Positions 25,554-34,483 of a stretch of DNA of 64,000 nt are shown one piece after another. The stretch is taken from positions 62,001-126,000 of the forward strand of contig CAITEP010000008.1 in the NCBI GenBank assembly GCA_903891475.1. Direction: 5' to 3'. The position numbers and the translations under genes are program-made. The first letter of the stretch is position 1, and every line of letters starts with the position of its first letter. The DNA comes from an uncultured Mucilaginibacter sp. (GTDB taxonomy: Bacteria; Bacteroidota; Bacteroidia; Sphingobacteriales; Sphingobacteriaceae). The notes beneath the pieces were generated by a model. That model saw only the letters and a program-made list of their open reading frames with translations. It ran no database searches and had not been told where the DNA came from.

Positions 25554-25799
25554 TTATAAAACCTGTGGTCTGAAATTTTTGGCTACCTCAGTTAAGACAT
25601 GATCAGTTATTAATTCGGGCGAATTAAACTGATTCATCACCAATGATTCTGAAAAATCTATACTGCCACCACTTGTTTTGACCATTACTCCATCACCATA
25701 AATGGTATGGTTTTTATAATTACCAATAAGGCTATTAAATGGCGCTAATCTAATCAGTAATTCAACAATAACGTAGGTTGGCAAGTTGTTTTTAAACAT
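25554..25799 (-). CDS. hypothetical short protein, doubtful
   Basis: An 81-residue frame with ATG at 25799 (an alternative GTG- or ATG-like start lies up to 4 codons upstream). It lies in a 561-base gap with no overlapping gene. The sequence has mixed composition (TYVIVELLIRLAPFNSLIG, then YGDGVMVKTSGGSIDFSE) and no domain I recognise. A TATGTTTG promoter box ends 6 bases before the ATG, which would make a leaderless messenger. It could also be a gene remnant or chance. Confidence 0.35.
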   Translation of the reverse strand: MFKNNLPTYVIVELLIRLAPFNSLIGNYKNHTIYGDGVMVKTSGGSIDFSESLVMNQFNSPELITDHVLTEVAKNFRPQVL

Positions 25800-25804
25800 C
25801 CAGA

Positions 25805-25812
25805 CAAACATA
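25805..25812 (-). promoter_or_regulatory. possible -7 box (TATGTTTG) of a leaderless gene
   Basis: The minus-strand TATGTTTG fits TAnnTTTG; transcription would start at about the ATG of the 81-residue frame. No -33 TTG is seen at the normal distance. Confidence 0.3.
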
Positions 25813-25910
25813 CATTAAGGAATTAATAATTTTAGATTATCTTTTTGTTAACAAACTACAAAAATTACAGTTAGTTAACATTAATTATACAAAGTTTAAG
25901 CAATGATTAT

Positions 25911-27068
25911 TTACTGAGGATCTTTTATTTTTGATACCAAACTTACAATTACAATCCCGAAAAAAGCGATTATTCCGAAGGAGAACCTTAAACTTGCCAT
26001 TTGAGATATATAACCTACAAAAGGTGGAACTAAAACAAAACCCAAATAGCCAATGGTTGAAATAGATGCCAGTGCCGAAGAACTATTCATGGTTTTTGAT
26101 TTTCCGGCCAGGCTAAACACCATTGGCACTATACATGATACTCCTAAACCAACCAAAATAAAACCTAATATAACTGATTGGCTATAAGGAAACAAAACAG
26201 CTAATATTAAACCTGAAAAAATAAACAAACCGCTAAATTTCAAAACCGTTTTTATGCCTATTCGGGTTACCAGCTTATCACCAAAAAAACGCCCGCTGGT
26301 CATGGCTATTAGATAAATAACGAACGAGGCTGTAGCCATGGTTTTATCCGGATTAACCACTTTTTGAAAATACAGGGCACTCCAATCATACATGGTATTT
26401 TCGCAAGCCATACATGCAAAGCATATGAACGAAAATTTTATCAAATACTTATCTGGCAAAGTAAAAACTGGTTTCCGGCTTTCTGGAATTGGCTGTTGAT
26501 AATAAGTATAGTTGATGGTTAAGAACGTAACAATGGTTAATACAATACCCACTACCAAAAAATGCCAGATTGGGGCTACATTAAAATAAACCATTAATAA
26601 GCCAAAAGCTGCACCCGCGAATCCGGCCAAACTCCATATACCATGAAAAGTGGCCATAATTGATTTTGTATATAAGTTTTGTACCGCGACACCCTGTGTA
26701 TTAATTGAAAGCGTAAGCAGGTTACGTGCCGAACCAAAACAAAAAAGCATTAAAATAAGCTGATAAATATTATTAGTTAGGCCAATTATTACCAATACCA
26801 CGGTAAGTACTATAGAGCCAATGAGCATAATAACTCTACTGCTATAATGGGTAAGCAATTTACTGGTTATTGGCATGGTGAACATTAAGCCAATAGGTAG
26901 GGCAAAAAGTACAGTACCCAATTGGGCATCGTTTAAATGGAGTTGTTGTTTGATGGTTGGTATGCGTGATGCCCAGGTAGCATATCCAAAACCCGATATG
27001 AAATAAAATATGGCGCAGGCTATCCTATATTGTACGGCACTTTTTATGTTGGTAGAAGGATTATGCAC
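25911..27068 (-). CDS. MFS transporter (YbjJ-like)
   Basis: 385 residues with about 12 transmembrane spans. The first span and loop GFGYATWASRIPTIKQQLHLNDAQLGTVLFALPIG match the YbjJ-type branch of the major facilitator superfamily, where WASRIP is characteristic; the same region pattern SGRFFGDKLVTRIG occurs at the start of the second half. The substrate is unknown; sugars or drugs have been suggested for relatives. It stands on the minus strand between the doubtful short frame and a TonB-dependent receptor, with no evident operon link. Confidence 0.85.
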   Translation of the reverse strand: MHNPSTNIKSAVQYRIACAIFYFISGFGYATWASRIPTIKQQLHLNDAQLGTVLFALPIGLMFTMPITSKLLTHYSSRVIMLIGSIVLTVVLVIIGLTNNIYQLILMLFCFGSARNLLTLSINTQGVAVQNLYTKSIMATFHGIWSLAGFAGAAFGLLMVYFNVAPIWHFLVVGIVLTIVTFLTINYTYYQQPIPESRKPVFTLPDKYLIKFSFICFACMACENTMYDWSALYFQKVVNPDKTMATASFVIYLIAMTSGRFFGDKLVTRIGIKTVLKFSGLFIFSGLILAVLFPYSQSVILGFILVGLGVSCIVPMVFSLAGKSKTMNSSSALASISTIGYLGFVLVPPFVGYISQMASLRFSFGIIAFFGIVIVSLVSKIKDPQ

Positions 27069-27152
27069 AGTATTAATTTCGGCACAATTTACATCTTTAT
27101 GTTTATTTTAAAATGATTTTAACTAACTAAAACACGCTTAAGTGATGATAGA

Positions 27153-29609
27153 TTATTTACCACCACCTTCGTCCGGAACATTGTTATCTTGTTTTTCCCG
27201 CTCTTTTTTAAATTCGAGCTTACCAAACTTGTAATTTAAATTAATACCAAATGATCGACGTGGTATTTGCCTTAAGCTAGTTTGGTAAAAGTTAGGTCCA
27301 CTGGCAGTTGAGTTAAAATTTATGTACTCGTTAAATAAACTGGAAGTGGTTAAGCCCAAACTAAGCTTTTTATTCATAAACTGCTTACGTACAGCTAAAT
27401 CATAAAAATAAAATGCCGGGTTGGTACCTTGAATAGTTCTTTGTGATGAACGATAGTTTATAAAAAATTCGGCAGCTAAATCTTTGGTAAATTCGTAAGC
27501 GGTATTTAGGTTTATTCTATAAACAATACCACTAGTTTGCGGGCTACCGGGGTTGGTAGTAATCCTATTGGCAAAAAACATGTTCGACCTAAAACTTAAC
27601 TTTCCCCCTACCGGTAATGACCCATATAAATTAACGCCTTCATTTATCTCTTGCCCAATATTCGCGCTTTTATTTAAGTAACCATTAGTATATACCGTGT
27701 TGCCAATCTTCAAGGTATCAAAAGGAGTAATGATGGATTGCAAATCATTCGTATTATATCTATAAAAAACTGCCATATAAATATTAGCTCCTTTATCAAA
27801 CGAACGGTTATAACCGAGCTCATAATTATGACCTAATTCAGGTTTCAGGTTTGGATTGCCGGTAGATATATTATGCGGATCACTTATGTTGTAGAAAGGA
27901 TTCAATTGCCTGTATTCTGGCCTCTGTAGTCTGAATGAATAACTAAACTTAATGCTTTGGGTTTTACTCAATTTATGGGATAAAACATACGAAGGCGCAA
28001 ATATACCATAGGATGGAATGGTGGTATTTTGATAATCAGTTGTTGAACTGGTATATTCATAACGTAAACCCGCCTTACCATCTATAAAATCATGAAAAGT
28101 GGTAAAAGAGGTAGATAAATAATAAGCAAAAATATTCCTTTTAAAGTTGAATGAATAACTTTGAGATGGGTTAGGAATAAAGGTGATATTTTCCAAGGTT
28201 TGGGTTATAACCGAGTTGTTTAAATTCTCGACACCTAGTTTGGTACCAGTTTCAATACTAAAGCTCTCAGTAATAGGTTGCGAATAGTCTATTGAAATAT
28301 CCGTTTCCTTATCGGTACCCGGGTTGTTTCCATTCGAGCCAATAGGAGTTTGTATTACATTGGTAAAATTCTGTATTTGCGAATAATCGTTTGTACTATT
28401 GCCGGCACTGTAATTCAATAAAATATCCAATTCCTGGTCTTTTTTATCAAAAGTCTTTTTGTATGCCAAACTCAAATCAACTGTATTATCGCTAAACTTG
28501 TTGTTTGATTTATTGGTGCTGATGGTATCGGTTACGATACTTTTTTGTGTATATTTAATTATTTGATCCTGGTTAGTACTTCCATCATTTTGGAAACCAA
28601 AATGATTAAAATTGAAGGATAAGGTTAATTGGTCTTTTTTTGTAACATCCCAATTAAAACTAATACCCGATTGATAACCACTACGGCTAAAAGTACTATT
28701 GCCAAATTGTGATAAATTCTTCAAAGTATCACGGGCATTATTGAATGTTTGGTTATTGCTGGTATTTATAGTAGTACTAGGCAACTGCCCGCGGCCATTA
28801 AAAAAGGCGTTTACACCAAAATTACCTTTGCGTGCATTCAAATTCAGCGAACCGTTTTCTAAACGTGTGCCAGCAGTAAGGTTAACATTGCCGTTTACTC
28901 CTTGTATGTTGCTATCTTTTAATATGATGTTAATGATACCTCCCGTACCCTCAGCATCATATTTTGCTCCCGGACTGGTAATTACCTCAATGCTTTTTAT
29001 CTGACTGGCAGGAATAGCCGCCAATGCATCCGTTATACTGGCTCCAAAAACGGTTGAGGGTTTGCCATTTATTAGAAAGCGAATATTTGAATTCCCCATC
29101 AAATCAACATTGCCATCTAAATCTACCGAGACCATTGGTACTTTTTTCAATAAATCTGTGGCTGTACCACCTTGAGCTGTCAAATCATTGGCCGGATTAT
29201 ATACCAATTTATCTACCTTGTTCTCTACCGAGGCCGCATGTGCCGTAATAGCCACTTCCTTCAACTGATTTTGTGAGGGACTTAACAGAATAGTACCCAA
29301 GGCAACACTTCCGGTAGCTCCAACTACTACATGCAATAATTTTTGTTGTTTATACCCTATAAAATCAATTGTAAGTACATAATCACCTGAATTTATATTT
29401 TCAATTTTGAAATTCCCGTTAGGGTCGGTAATTGCCCCATTAAATGGAGAGGCTACACCTTGCTTGTAGATACTTACTGTTGCGTAATCAACGGGCTTTT
29501 TTGTTTCAGCATCTACTACTTTTCCGGTAATTTTTCCCTTTTCTTCGGGCGATGCTATGAGGCTGCTAAATAAGGCTATTAATAAGATAGGGGTTATTAA
29601 AAATTTCAT
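27153..29609 (-). CDS. TonB-dependent receptor, outer membrane beta-barrel family
   Basis: About 818 residues. A signal peptide (MKFLITPILLIALFSSLIAS) is followed by a carboxypeptidase-regulatory-like domain (KITGKVVDAETKKPVDYATV, about 30-110), a plug domain (VDLDGNVDLMGNSNIRFLIN, then SIEVITSPGAKYDAEGTGGI) and a long beta-barrel of the OMP_b-brl_3 type. The frame extends 12 bases upstream to a GTG, but the ATG at 29609 gives a clean signal peptide and is preferred. Such receptors import siderophores, peptides or glycans using TonB energy; this type has no SusD partner and none is present. An 8-bp inverted repeat lies 15 bases before the start. Confidence 0.9.
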   Translation of the reverse strand: MKFLITPILLIALFSSLIASPEEKGKITGKVVDAETKKPVDYATVSIYKQGVASPFNGAITDPNGNFKIENINSGDYVLTIDFIGYKQQKLLHVVVGATGSVALGTILLSPSQNQLKEVAITAHAASVENKVDKLVYNPANDLTAQGGTATDLLKKVPMVSVDLDGNVDLMGNSNIRFLINGKPSTVFGASITDALAAIPASQIKSIEVITSPGAKYDAEGTGGIINIILKDSNIQGVNGNVNLTAGTRLENGSLNLNARKGNFGVNAFFNGRGQLPSTTINTSNNQTFNNARDTLKNLSQFGNSTFSRSGYQSGISFNWDVTKKDQLTLSFNFNHFGFQNDGSTNQDQIIKYTQKSIVTDTISTNKSNNKFSDNTVDLSLAYKKTFDKKDQELDILLNYSAGNSTNDYSQIQNFTNVIQTPIGSNGNNPGTDKETDISIDYSQPITESFSIETGTKLGVENLNNSVITQTLENITFIPNPSQSYSFNFKRNIFAYYLSTSFTTFHDFIDGKAGLRYEYTSSTTDYQNTTIPSYGIFAPSYVLSHKLSKTQSIKFSYSFRLQRPEYRQLNPFYNISDPHNISTGNPNLKPELGHNYELGYNRSFDKGANIYMAVFYRYNTNDLQSIITPFDTLKIGNTVYTNGYLNKSANIGQEINEGVNLYGSLPVGGKLSFRSNMFFANRITTNPGSPQTSGIVYRINLNTAYEFTKDLAAEFFINYRSSQRTIQGTNPAFYFYDLAVRKQFMNKKLSLGLTTSSLFNEYINFNSTASGPNFYQTSLRQIPRRSFGINLNYKFGKLEFKKEREKQDNNVPDEGGGK

Positions 29610-29624
29610 CAGTTTTTGCACGAG

Positions 29625-29647
29625 CCAAAATTGTCTCCTAATTTTGG
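29625..29647. promoter_or_regulatory. inverted repeat in the leader of the TonB-dependent receptor gene
   Basis: CCAAAATT and AATTTTGG are exact complements separated by GTCTCCT, 15-38 bases upstream of the receptor start codon. This could be an operator or a translational-control hairpin. Confidence 0.3.
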
Positions 29648-29696
29648 ATTAATCTTGAATTTTTATTTAGGTAATATTAATGTTACATTAAAATGA

Positions 29697-30110
29697 TTAT
29701 AAAATAAGCACCAAACTGCCACCCAAAATTAACAAAGCCCCTATGGCCGTCTTTAAAGTAAGTGGTTCGCCCAAAAAAACAACCGCCAAAACGATGGCAA
29801 TAGCCACACTTAACTTGTCGACAGGTGCCACTTGCGATACCTCGCCTAATTGCAAAGCCTTGAAATAGCAAATCCATGACAGCCCAGTTGCACAGCCCGA
29901 TAAAACGAGAAAAATCCAATTGGTTTTAGTAAGGGTTGCTATGGTTCCGGCTCCGCCCCTCACCAAAACAATAGCCCAAGCTATTACTAAAATCACGACT
30001 GTACGTATGGCAGTAGCCATATCTGTATTTACGCCCTTAATTCCAATTTTTGCAAAAATAGCCGTTAGTGCCGCAAAAAAAGCTGATAATAAAGCATATA
30101 TCCACCACAT
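29697..30110 (-). CDS. single-domain EamA-family transporter
   Basis: 137 residues with five hydrophobic spans, one EamA (drug/metabolite transporter) repeat. Typical motifs are YALLSAFFAALTAIFAKIGI at the start and DKLSVAIAIVLAVVFLGEPLT near the end. Full-size relatives have two repeats and about 290 residues; this half-size form is a known stand-alone class that would have to dimerise. The substrate is unknown. It is divergent from the second two-component system, with 135 bases between the start codons. Confidence 0.85.
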   Translation of the reverse strand: MWWIYALLSAFFAALTAIFAKIGIKGVNTDMATAIRTVVILVIAWAIVLVRGGAGTIATLTKTNWIFLVLSGCATGLSWICYFKALQLGEVSQVAPVDKLSVAIAIVLAVVFLGEPLTLKTAIGALLILGGSLVLIL

Positions 30111-30226
30111 AATTTATTTTATTAATTAAAGTAAATATCAGTTAATAAAACGCTGAAGTCATAAATTTTAATCAATAAATATTGCGTTTAATTGAATAAT
30201 CCAAAATATCTCCAACAATCCGTTCG

Positions 30227-30234
30227 TACATTTG
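30227..30234 (+). promoter_or_regulatory. -7 box (TACATTTG) of the second two-component operon
   Basis: TACATTTG fits TAnnTTTG and lies 11 bases before the ATG of the response regulator, the same placement as in the paralogous operon at 9069. Confidence 0.5.
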
Positions 30235-30245
30235 AACATTCTGTT

Positions 30246-30923
30246 ATGAAAATATTGATTATTGAAGACGAAGCCGGCCTGAGGGAGAGTATTGAAGAAT
30301 ACTTTACCGATGAAGGTAATATTTGCGAGATTGCCGATAATTACACAACAGCATTATCAAAAATAAGTTTGTATAGGTACGATTGTATTTTGTTGGATAT
30401 TACTTTACCTGATGGTAATGGCATCAATATCCTAAAAAAACTAAAAGAAAGTAACCATACCGATGGGGTACTTATTATTTCGGCCAGAAACTCGTTAGAC
30501 GACCGCTTGGATGGCCTGAATTTAGGAGCAGATGATTATTTGGTAAAACCTTTTCATTTATCTGAATTAAAAGCAAGAGTATCAGCAATTATACGCCGAA
30601 AATCATTTAACGGTAGTAATTTATTAATATTCAATGAAATTACCATTGATTTACTTGCGAAGGAGGTAAAAGTGGCTAATGTTCCTATCAAATTCACCCG
30701 TAAAGAATATGCTTTGCTTCTTTATTTTATTGCCAATAAAGGTAAAGTGGTATCAAAAAATGCCATTGCCGAACATTTATGGGGCGATGGGATTGATATG
30801 GCCAATAATTTCGATTTTATTTATTCGCACATAAAAAATATCCGCAAAAAGTTAATAGAAGCTGGCAGTGCCGATTATATACAGGCTGCTTATGGTATGG
30901 GGTATAAATTTTCTGAATCATGA
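30246..30923 (+). CDS. OmpR-family response regulator (second two-component system)
   Basis: 225 residues, beginning MKILIIEDEAGL at an ATG; the frame is open 54 bases further upstream but that stretch contains the promoter box. Receiver domain with phosphoacceptor Asp51 (CILLDITLPDG) and Lys101 (VKPFHL), then a winged-helix effector domain with TRKEYALLLYFIANKGKVVSK. It is clearly paralogous to the regulator at 9089: same length, and near-identical stretches such as LNLGADDYL and SKNAIAEHLWGD. It overlaps the kinase by 4 bases. The likely target is the RND efflux set directly downstream. Confidence 0.92.
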   Translation: MKILIIEDEAGLRESIEEYFTDEGNICEIADNYTTALSKISLYRYDCILLDITLPDGNGINILKKLKESNHTDGVLIISARNSLDDRLDGLNLGADDYLVKPFHLSELKARVSAIIRRKSFNGSNLLIFNEITIDLLAKEVKVANVPIKFTRKEYALLLYFIANKGKVVSKNAIAEHLWGDGIDMANNFDFIYSHIKNIRKKLIEAGSADYIQAAYGMGYKFSES

Positions 30924-32209
30924 AACTGTTAACCCGCTATAACCAGGTAAACATAATAAGCACAACAGTAATTTTCATTATTACTGGGCTCATTTACTAC
31001 CAAACAATTAGTTGGATTTTAACCAATCAAAAAGATAAAAGCCTGGCGGTTGAGGAGGATGAAATATTTGAATATGTGCATTTAAACAACAAACTACCGC
31101 ACATTTTCCAGTCGGAAGACCAGCAAATTACGTTCAAAGAGGTTAAAAATGATTCGGTAAAACGGCAATTTATAGATACCGAATACCTTAAAAAGTGGGA
31201 TAATAATAATTTCCATAAACACCATCATAAACATAAAAATCGGGATGAAAAAGAACCTGGCCGGGAATTAATTTCATTTATAAAAGTTGGAGACAAGCTG
31301 TATCAGATTCAAATTATTGAGTCGAAAGTGGAGACAGAGGATTTGATAAGGATTATCTTCATCATCACTTTTGTAGTTACGCTACTTTTAATTTTAGTAT
31401 TACTGCTCACAAACCGCCTTATTTTAGGTAGAATTTGGAGGCCCTTTTACAATATTGTAAACCAAATAAAGCAATTTAGCATAGCCGAGCCAAAAGAGAT
31501 ACAACAGCCCGATACAGATATTGAAGAATTCTCTGAACTGGGTACAGCAGTTACGTTAATGGCAACAAAAGCCAAAAACGACTATACCAACCTAAAAACG
31601 TTCACTGAAAATGCCTCGCACGAACTGCTGACCCCAATAGCGGTAATAAATTCGAAACTCGATACATTGTTACAAACTGAAAACTTTAGCGAGGTGCAAA
31701 GCAAAATATTGAATGATTTATATGGAGCAGTTTCACGTTTAAATAAACTGAATAACTCCCTGTTACTACTGGTAAAAATTGAGAACCACCTACTAAATAA
31801 ATCGCAAAGAATAAACTTAAAGGCTCTAATTGAAGAAACCGCAATTCAATTTGAAGAAATTATAGCCGATAAAGCCCTAAAATTGAATCAAACTTTAAAA
31901 GAGAAAGAAATTGTAGCCAACCACTACCTGATTGAAATTTTGTTGAATAACCTATTTACCAATGCTATTAGGCATAATTATAAGGGTGGCGAAATTCAAA
32001 TTACACTTAATGCAGAAAATTTAATTATTAAAAATACAGGCATTGATGAACCTTTGGATGATAGTGTTTTTGTAAGATTCAATAAATCTGCGAACTCAGA
32101 AGGTAGCGGTTTAGGTTTAACCATATCCAGACAAATATGCGAAAATTTTAAATTTACCTTAAATTATGGCTTTGAAAATGGTTTCCATTGCTTTATCATC
32201 AATTTTTAG
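30920..32209 (+). CDS. sensor histidine kinase with His-rich periplasmic loop (second two-component system)
   Basis: 429 residues: membrane span at about 11-33, a periplasmic loop, span at about 142-165, phosphoacceptor His234 in TENASHELLTPIAV, N box EILLNNLFTNAIRHN and G box EGSGLGLTISRQ. The loop contains the cluster HKHHHKHK at about 99-106, absent from the paralogue at 9763. Such clusters bind Zn, Cu, Ni or Co in other metal sensors. The gene is followed 89 bases later by a TolC/adaptor/RND set, so a metal- or envelope-stress-responsive efflux system is a reasonable inference. The histidines could also be a structural or charge feature. Confidence 0.92.
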   Translation: MKLLTRYNQVNIISTTVIFIITGLIYYQTISWILTNQKDKSLAVEEDEIFEYVHLNNKLPHIFQSEDQQITFKEVKNDSVKRQFIDTEYLKKWDNNNFHKHHHKHKNRDEKEPGRELISFIKVGDKLYQIQIIESKVETEDLIRIIFIITFVVTLLLILVLLLTNRLILGRIWRPFYNIVNQIKQFSIAEPKEIQQPDTDIEEFSELGTAVTLMATKAKNDYTNLKTFTENASHELLTPIAVINSKLDTLLQTENFSEVQSKILNDLYGAVSRLNKLNNSLLLLVKIENHLLNKSQRINLKALIEETAIQFEEIIADKALKLNQTLKEKEIVANHYLIEILLNNLFTNAIRHNYKGGEIQITLNAENLIIKNTGIDEPLDDSVFVRFNKSANSEGSGLGLTISRQICENFKFTLNYGFENGFHCFIINF

Positions 32210-32298
32210 CTTTAAAGGGCTACCAAAAATTGTACATCCAAAAATAATCCAGATTTTAATTTTAATTTGCTTTCAAATTCTATCCAATTGATATTTGA

Positions 32299-33534
32299 AT
32301 GAAATTTTTTCTAAGCATAATATTCTTAACCCTAACGGCTACTGTTTCATTTGCGCAAACAAATACGCTTGAACATTATCTGGAGATTAGCAAAAAAAAC
32401 AGTCCTTTGTTAAGCGACCTTAAAAACCAGGTTCAATCCAGTCAATTGGATAGTTTAAGGTTGAGAGCAGCATTAAAACCACAAGTAAACGGAATTGGTG
32501 CCGGGCTTTTTGCACCGTCTTACAATGGCTTTGGTTATGCGGGAGCCATTACAAACTTACATACCATCAGTGCCTTGGTGAGTGCCAGTAAAACGCTTAT
32601 TAGTAAACAATATATCAATTCGCAGCTAACCGCGATTAGTTTACAAAGAGATTCTATTTTAAATATTTCAAAAATATCGGAGCGCGATTTAAAAAAGGCT
32701 ATCATAGCACAATATATTACCGCCTATGGTAGCCTGTTGCAAGTAAAATTCACCAACGAGGTAGTTGATTTGTTAACACGTGAAGAAGGTTTATTAAAAA
32801 CCCTTACCCAATCAAATATTTACCATCAGAGCGATTATCTAACATTTCTTGTTACCCTGAAACAGCAAAAACTACAGGCATTGCAAGCAAGCTTACAGTA
32901 TAAAAATGATTTTGCTACGCTAAATTATTTAGCCGGGATTACGGATACTACGGCCATCGAATTATCCTACCCTACCCTCGAAAAAACGGCATTGCCCGAA
33001 CCTGCGAGTAGTATTTTCTTTAAAAAGTATCAACTGGATAGCTTAAGGCTTATTAACAGTCGTAAATTGGTTGATTTTGCCTACAAGCCTAAAGGAAGTG
33101 TTTTTGCCGATGGTGGTTTTAATTCCGACTTTTCTGATCAACCTTATAAAAACTTTGGTACCAGCGTTGGTTTTAGTTTCACGGTCCCAATTTTTGATGG
33201 AGGTGTGCGCAAATTGCAACATAAAAGGCTATCGTTGCAGGAAGAAACCCGATTAAATTACAAGGCGTTTTTCAATATTCAATACAAACAACAAATAGAC
33301 CAGTTAAATCAACAAATAAACCAAAGCGACCAGCTATTAAAAGAAATTGAGGAGCAAATAAAGTACTCAGATACTTTAATTCAGGTTGATTTAAAACTAT
33401 TACAAACCGGAGATTTAAAAATAGCCGACTTGGTATTAGCTATCAACAATTATCTGGTAATCAAAAACCTCAAAACCACCACCAACATCAATAAACTGCA
33501 ACTCATCAACCAGTTAAATTATTGGAATAAATAA
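32299..33534 (+). CDS. TolC-family outer-membrane efflux protein
   Basis: 411 residues with a signal peptide (about 1-19, ending VSFAQ) and the long amphipathic helices of the TolC/OEP fold: LEHYLEISKKNSPLLSDLKNQ at the start, a repeated arrangement in the second half (SVGFSFTVPIFDGGVRKLQ) and a final coiled coil. It would form the trimeric outer-membrane channel for the RND pump encoded two genes later. It ends two bases before the start of the adaptor gene, so the set is one transcript. Confidence 0.88.
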   Translation: MKFFLSIIFLTLTATVSFAQTNTLEHYLEISKKNSPLLSDLKNQVQSSQLDSLRLRAALKPQVNGIGAGLFAPSYNGFGYAGAITNLHTISALVSASKTLISKQYINSQLTAISLQRDSILNISKISERDLKKAIIAQYITAYGSLLQVKFTNEVVDLLTREEGLLKTLTQSNIYHQSDYLTFLVTLKQQKLQALQASLQYKNDFATLNYLAGITDTTAIELSYPTLEKTALPEPASSIFFKKYQLDSLRLINSRKLVDFAYKPKGSVFADGGFNSDFSDQPYKNFGTSVGFSFTVPIFDGGVRKLQHKRLSLQEETRLNYKAFFNIQYKQQIDQLNQQINQSDQLLKEIEEQIKYSDTLIQVDLKLLQTGDLKIADLVLAINNYLVIKNLKTTTNINKLQLINQLNYWNK

Positions 33535-33535
33535 C

Positions 33536-34483
33536 ATGAAAAAAATCAAAATTAGCTTTAATAGCCTTATATACTTTTGTTTGATAATTTGCCCCATCTT
33601 CCTGTTTTCATGCAATAGCAATGATAAACCTGAAGATGAGGATGCCAAAGTAGTTTCGCAAACACCCATTACAGTAACCCAAATTAGCGATACCACCCTT
33701 GCCGATTATATTGAGTTGAATGCAACCTCAACAACTTTACAAAAAAACTATGTAAAATCAAACGCGAACGGCTATTTACAAGAAACTAACCTAATGCCGG
33801 GACAAAATGTAACCAAAGGCGAACTCTTATTTACCATTAAAACCAAAGAGGCCCAAAGCATCGGTAACTCCATCGCCAAATTGGATACCTCTTTCAAATT
33901 TTCCGGTCTTAACAAAATTAAAGCCCCTCAATCGGGATATATTTCACAATTAAGTCACCATGCCGGCGATTATATTGCTGATGGCGACCCCTTGGCGGTA
34001 ATAAGCGACCGCTCCAGCTTTGTTTTCATTATGCAACTACCTTATGAATTAAAGAGATATGTAAAAACAGGTCAAAATATTAACTTGACCTTACCTGGTG
34101 GAAAATTGGTGAATGGCTTGGTAAAGTCATTTATGCCTACAGTTGATACCGTTGCACAAACTCAGGGAGTAGTAATAAAACTTAACAATAGTGACCAAAT
34201 TCCTGAAAATTTGGTTGCCAAGGCGAGAATTATAAAAGCATCAAAAGGACATGCCTTCACGTTGCCAAAGTCGGCCATATTAGCTAACGAAACCCAAACC
34301 GAATTTTGGGTAATGAAATTGATTAATCCTACAACCGCTGTAAAAGTACCGGTAAAAGAAGGCATCATTTCGGGTGAACAGGTAGAAATATTGACACCTA
34401 AATTCACCGCTACCGATAAAATTATTTTGACCGGAAACTATGGCCTGCCAGATACTGCCAAGATTAAAATTGTAGCACCATGA
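33536..34483 (+). CDS. RND efflux periplasmic adaptor (membrane fusion) lipoprotein, hairpin-less
   Basis: 315 residues. A lipoprotein signal ends at Cys26 (LFSC). The lipoyl half-motifs are NGYLQETNLMPGQNVTKGE and KAPQSGYISQLSHHAGDY, but only about 30 residues lie between them, so the alpha-helical hairpin of typical adaptors (usually 60 or more residues) is missing. Beta-barrel and membrane-proximal regions follow to the C-terminus. The adaptor should link the RND permease and the TolC-like channel; without the hairpin its contact with the channel must be different. The stop codon overlaps the permease start (ATGA). Confidence 0.85.
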   Translation: MKKIKISFNSLIYFCLIICPIFLFSCNSNDKPEDEDAKVVSQTPITVTQISDTTLADYIELNATSTTLQKNYVKSNANGYLQETNLMPGQNVTKGELLFTIKTKEAQSIGNSIAKLDTSFKFSGLNKIKAPQSGYISQLSHHAGDYIADGDPLAVISDRSSFVFIMQLPYELKRYVKTGQNINLTLPGGKLVNGLVKSFMPTVDTVAQTQGVVIKLNNSDQIPENLVAKARIIKASKGHAFTLPKSAILANETQTEFWVMKLINPTTAVKVPVKEGIISGEQVEILTPKFTATDKIILTGNYGLPDTAKIKIVAP

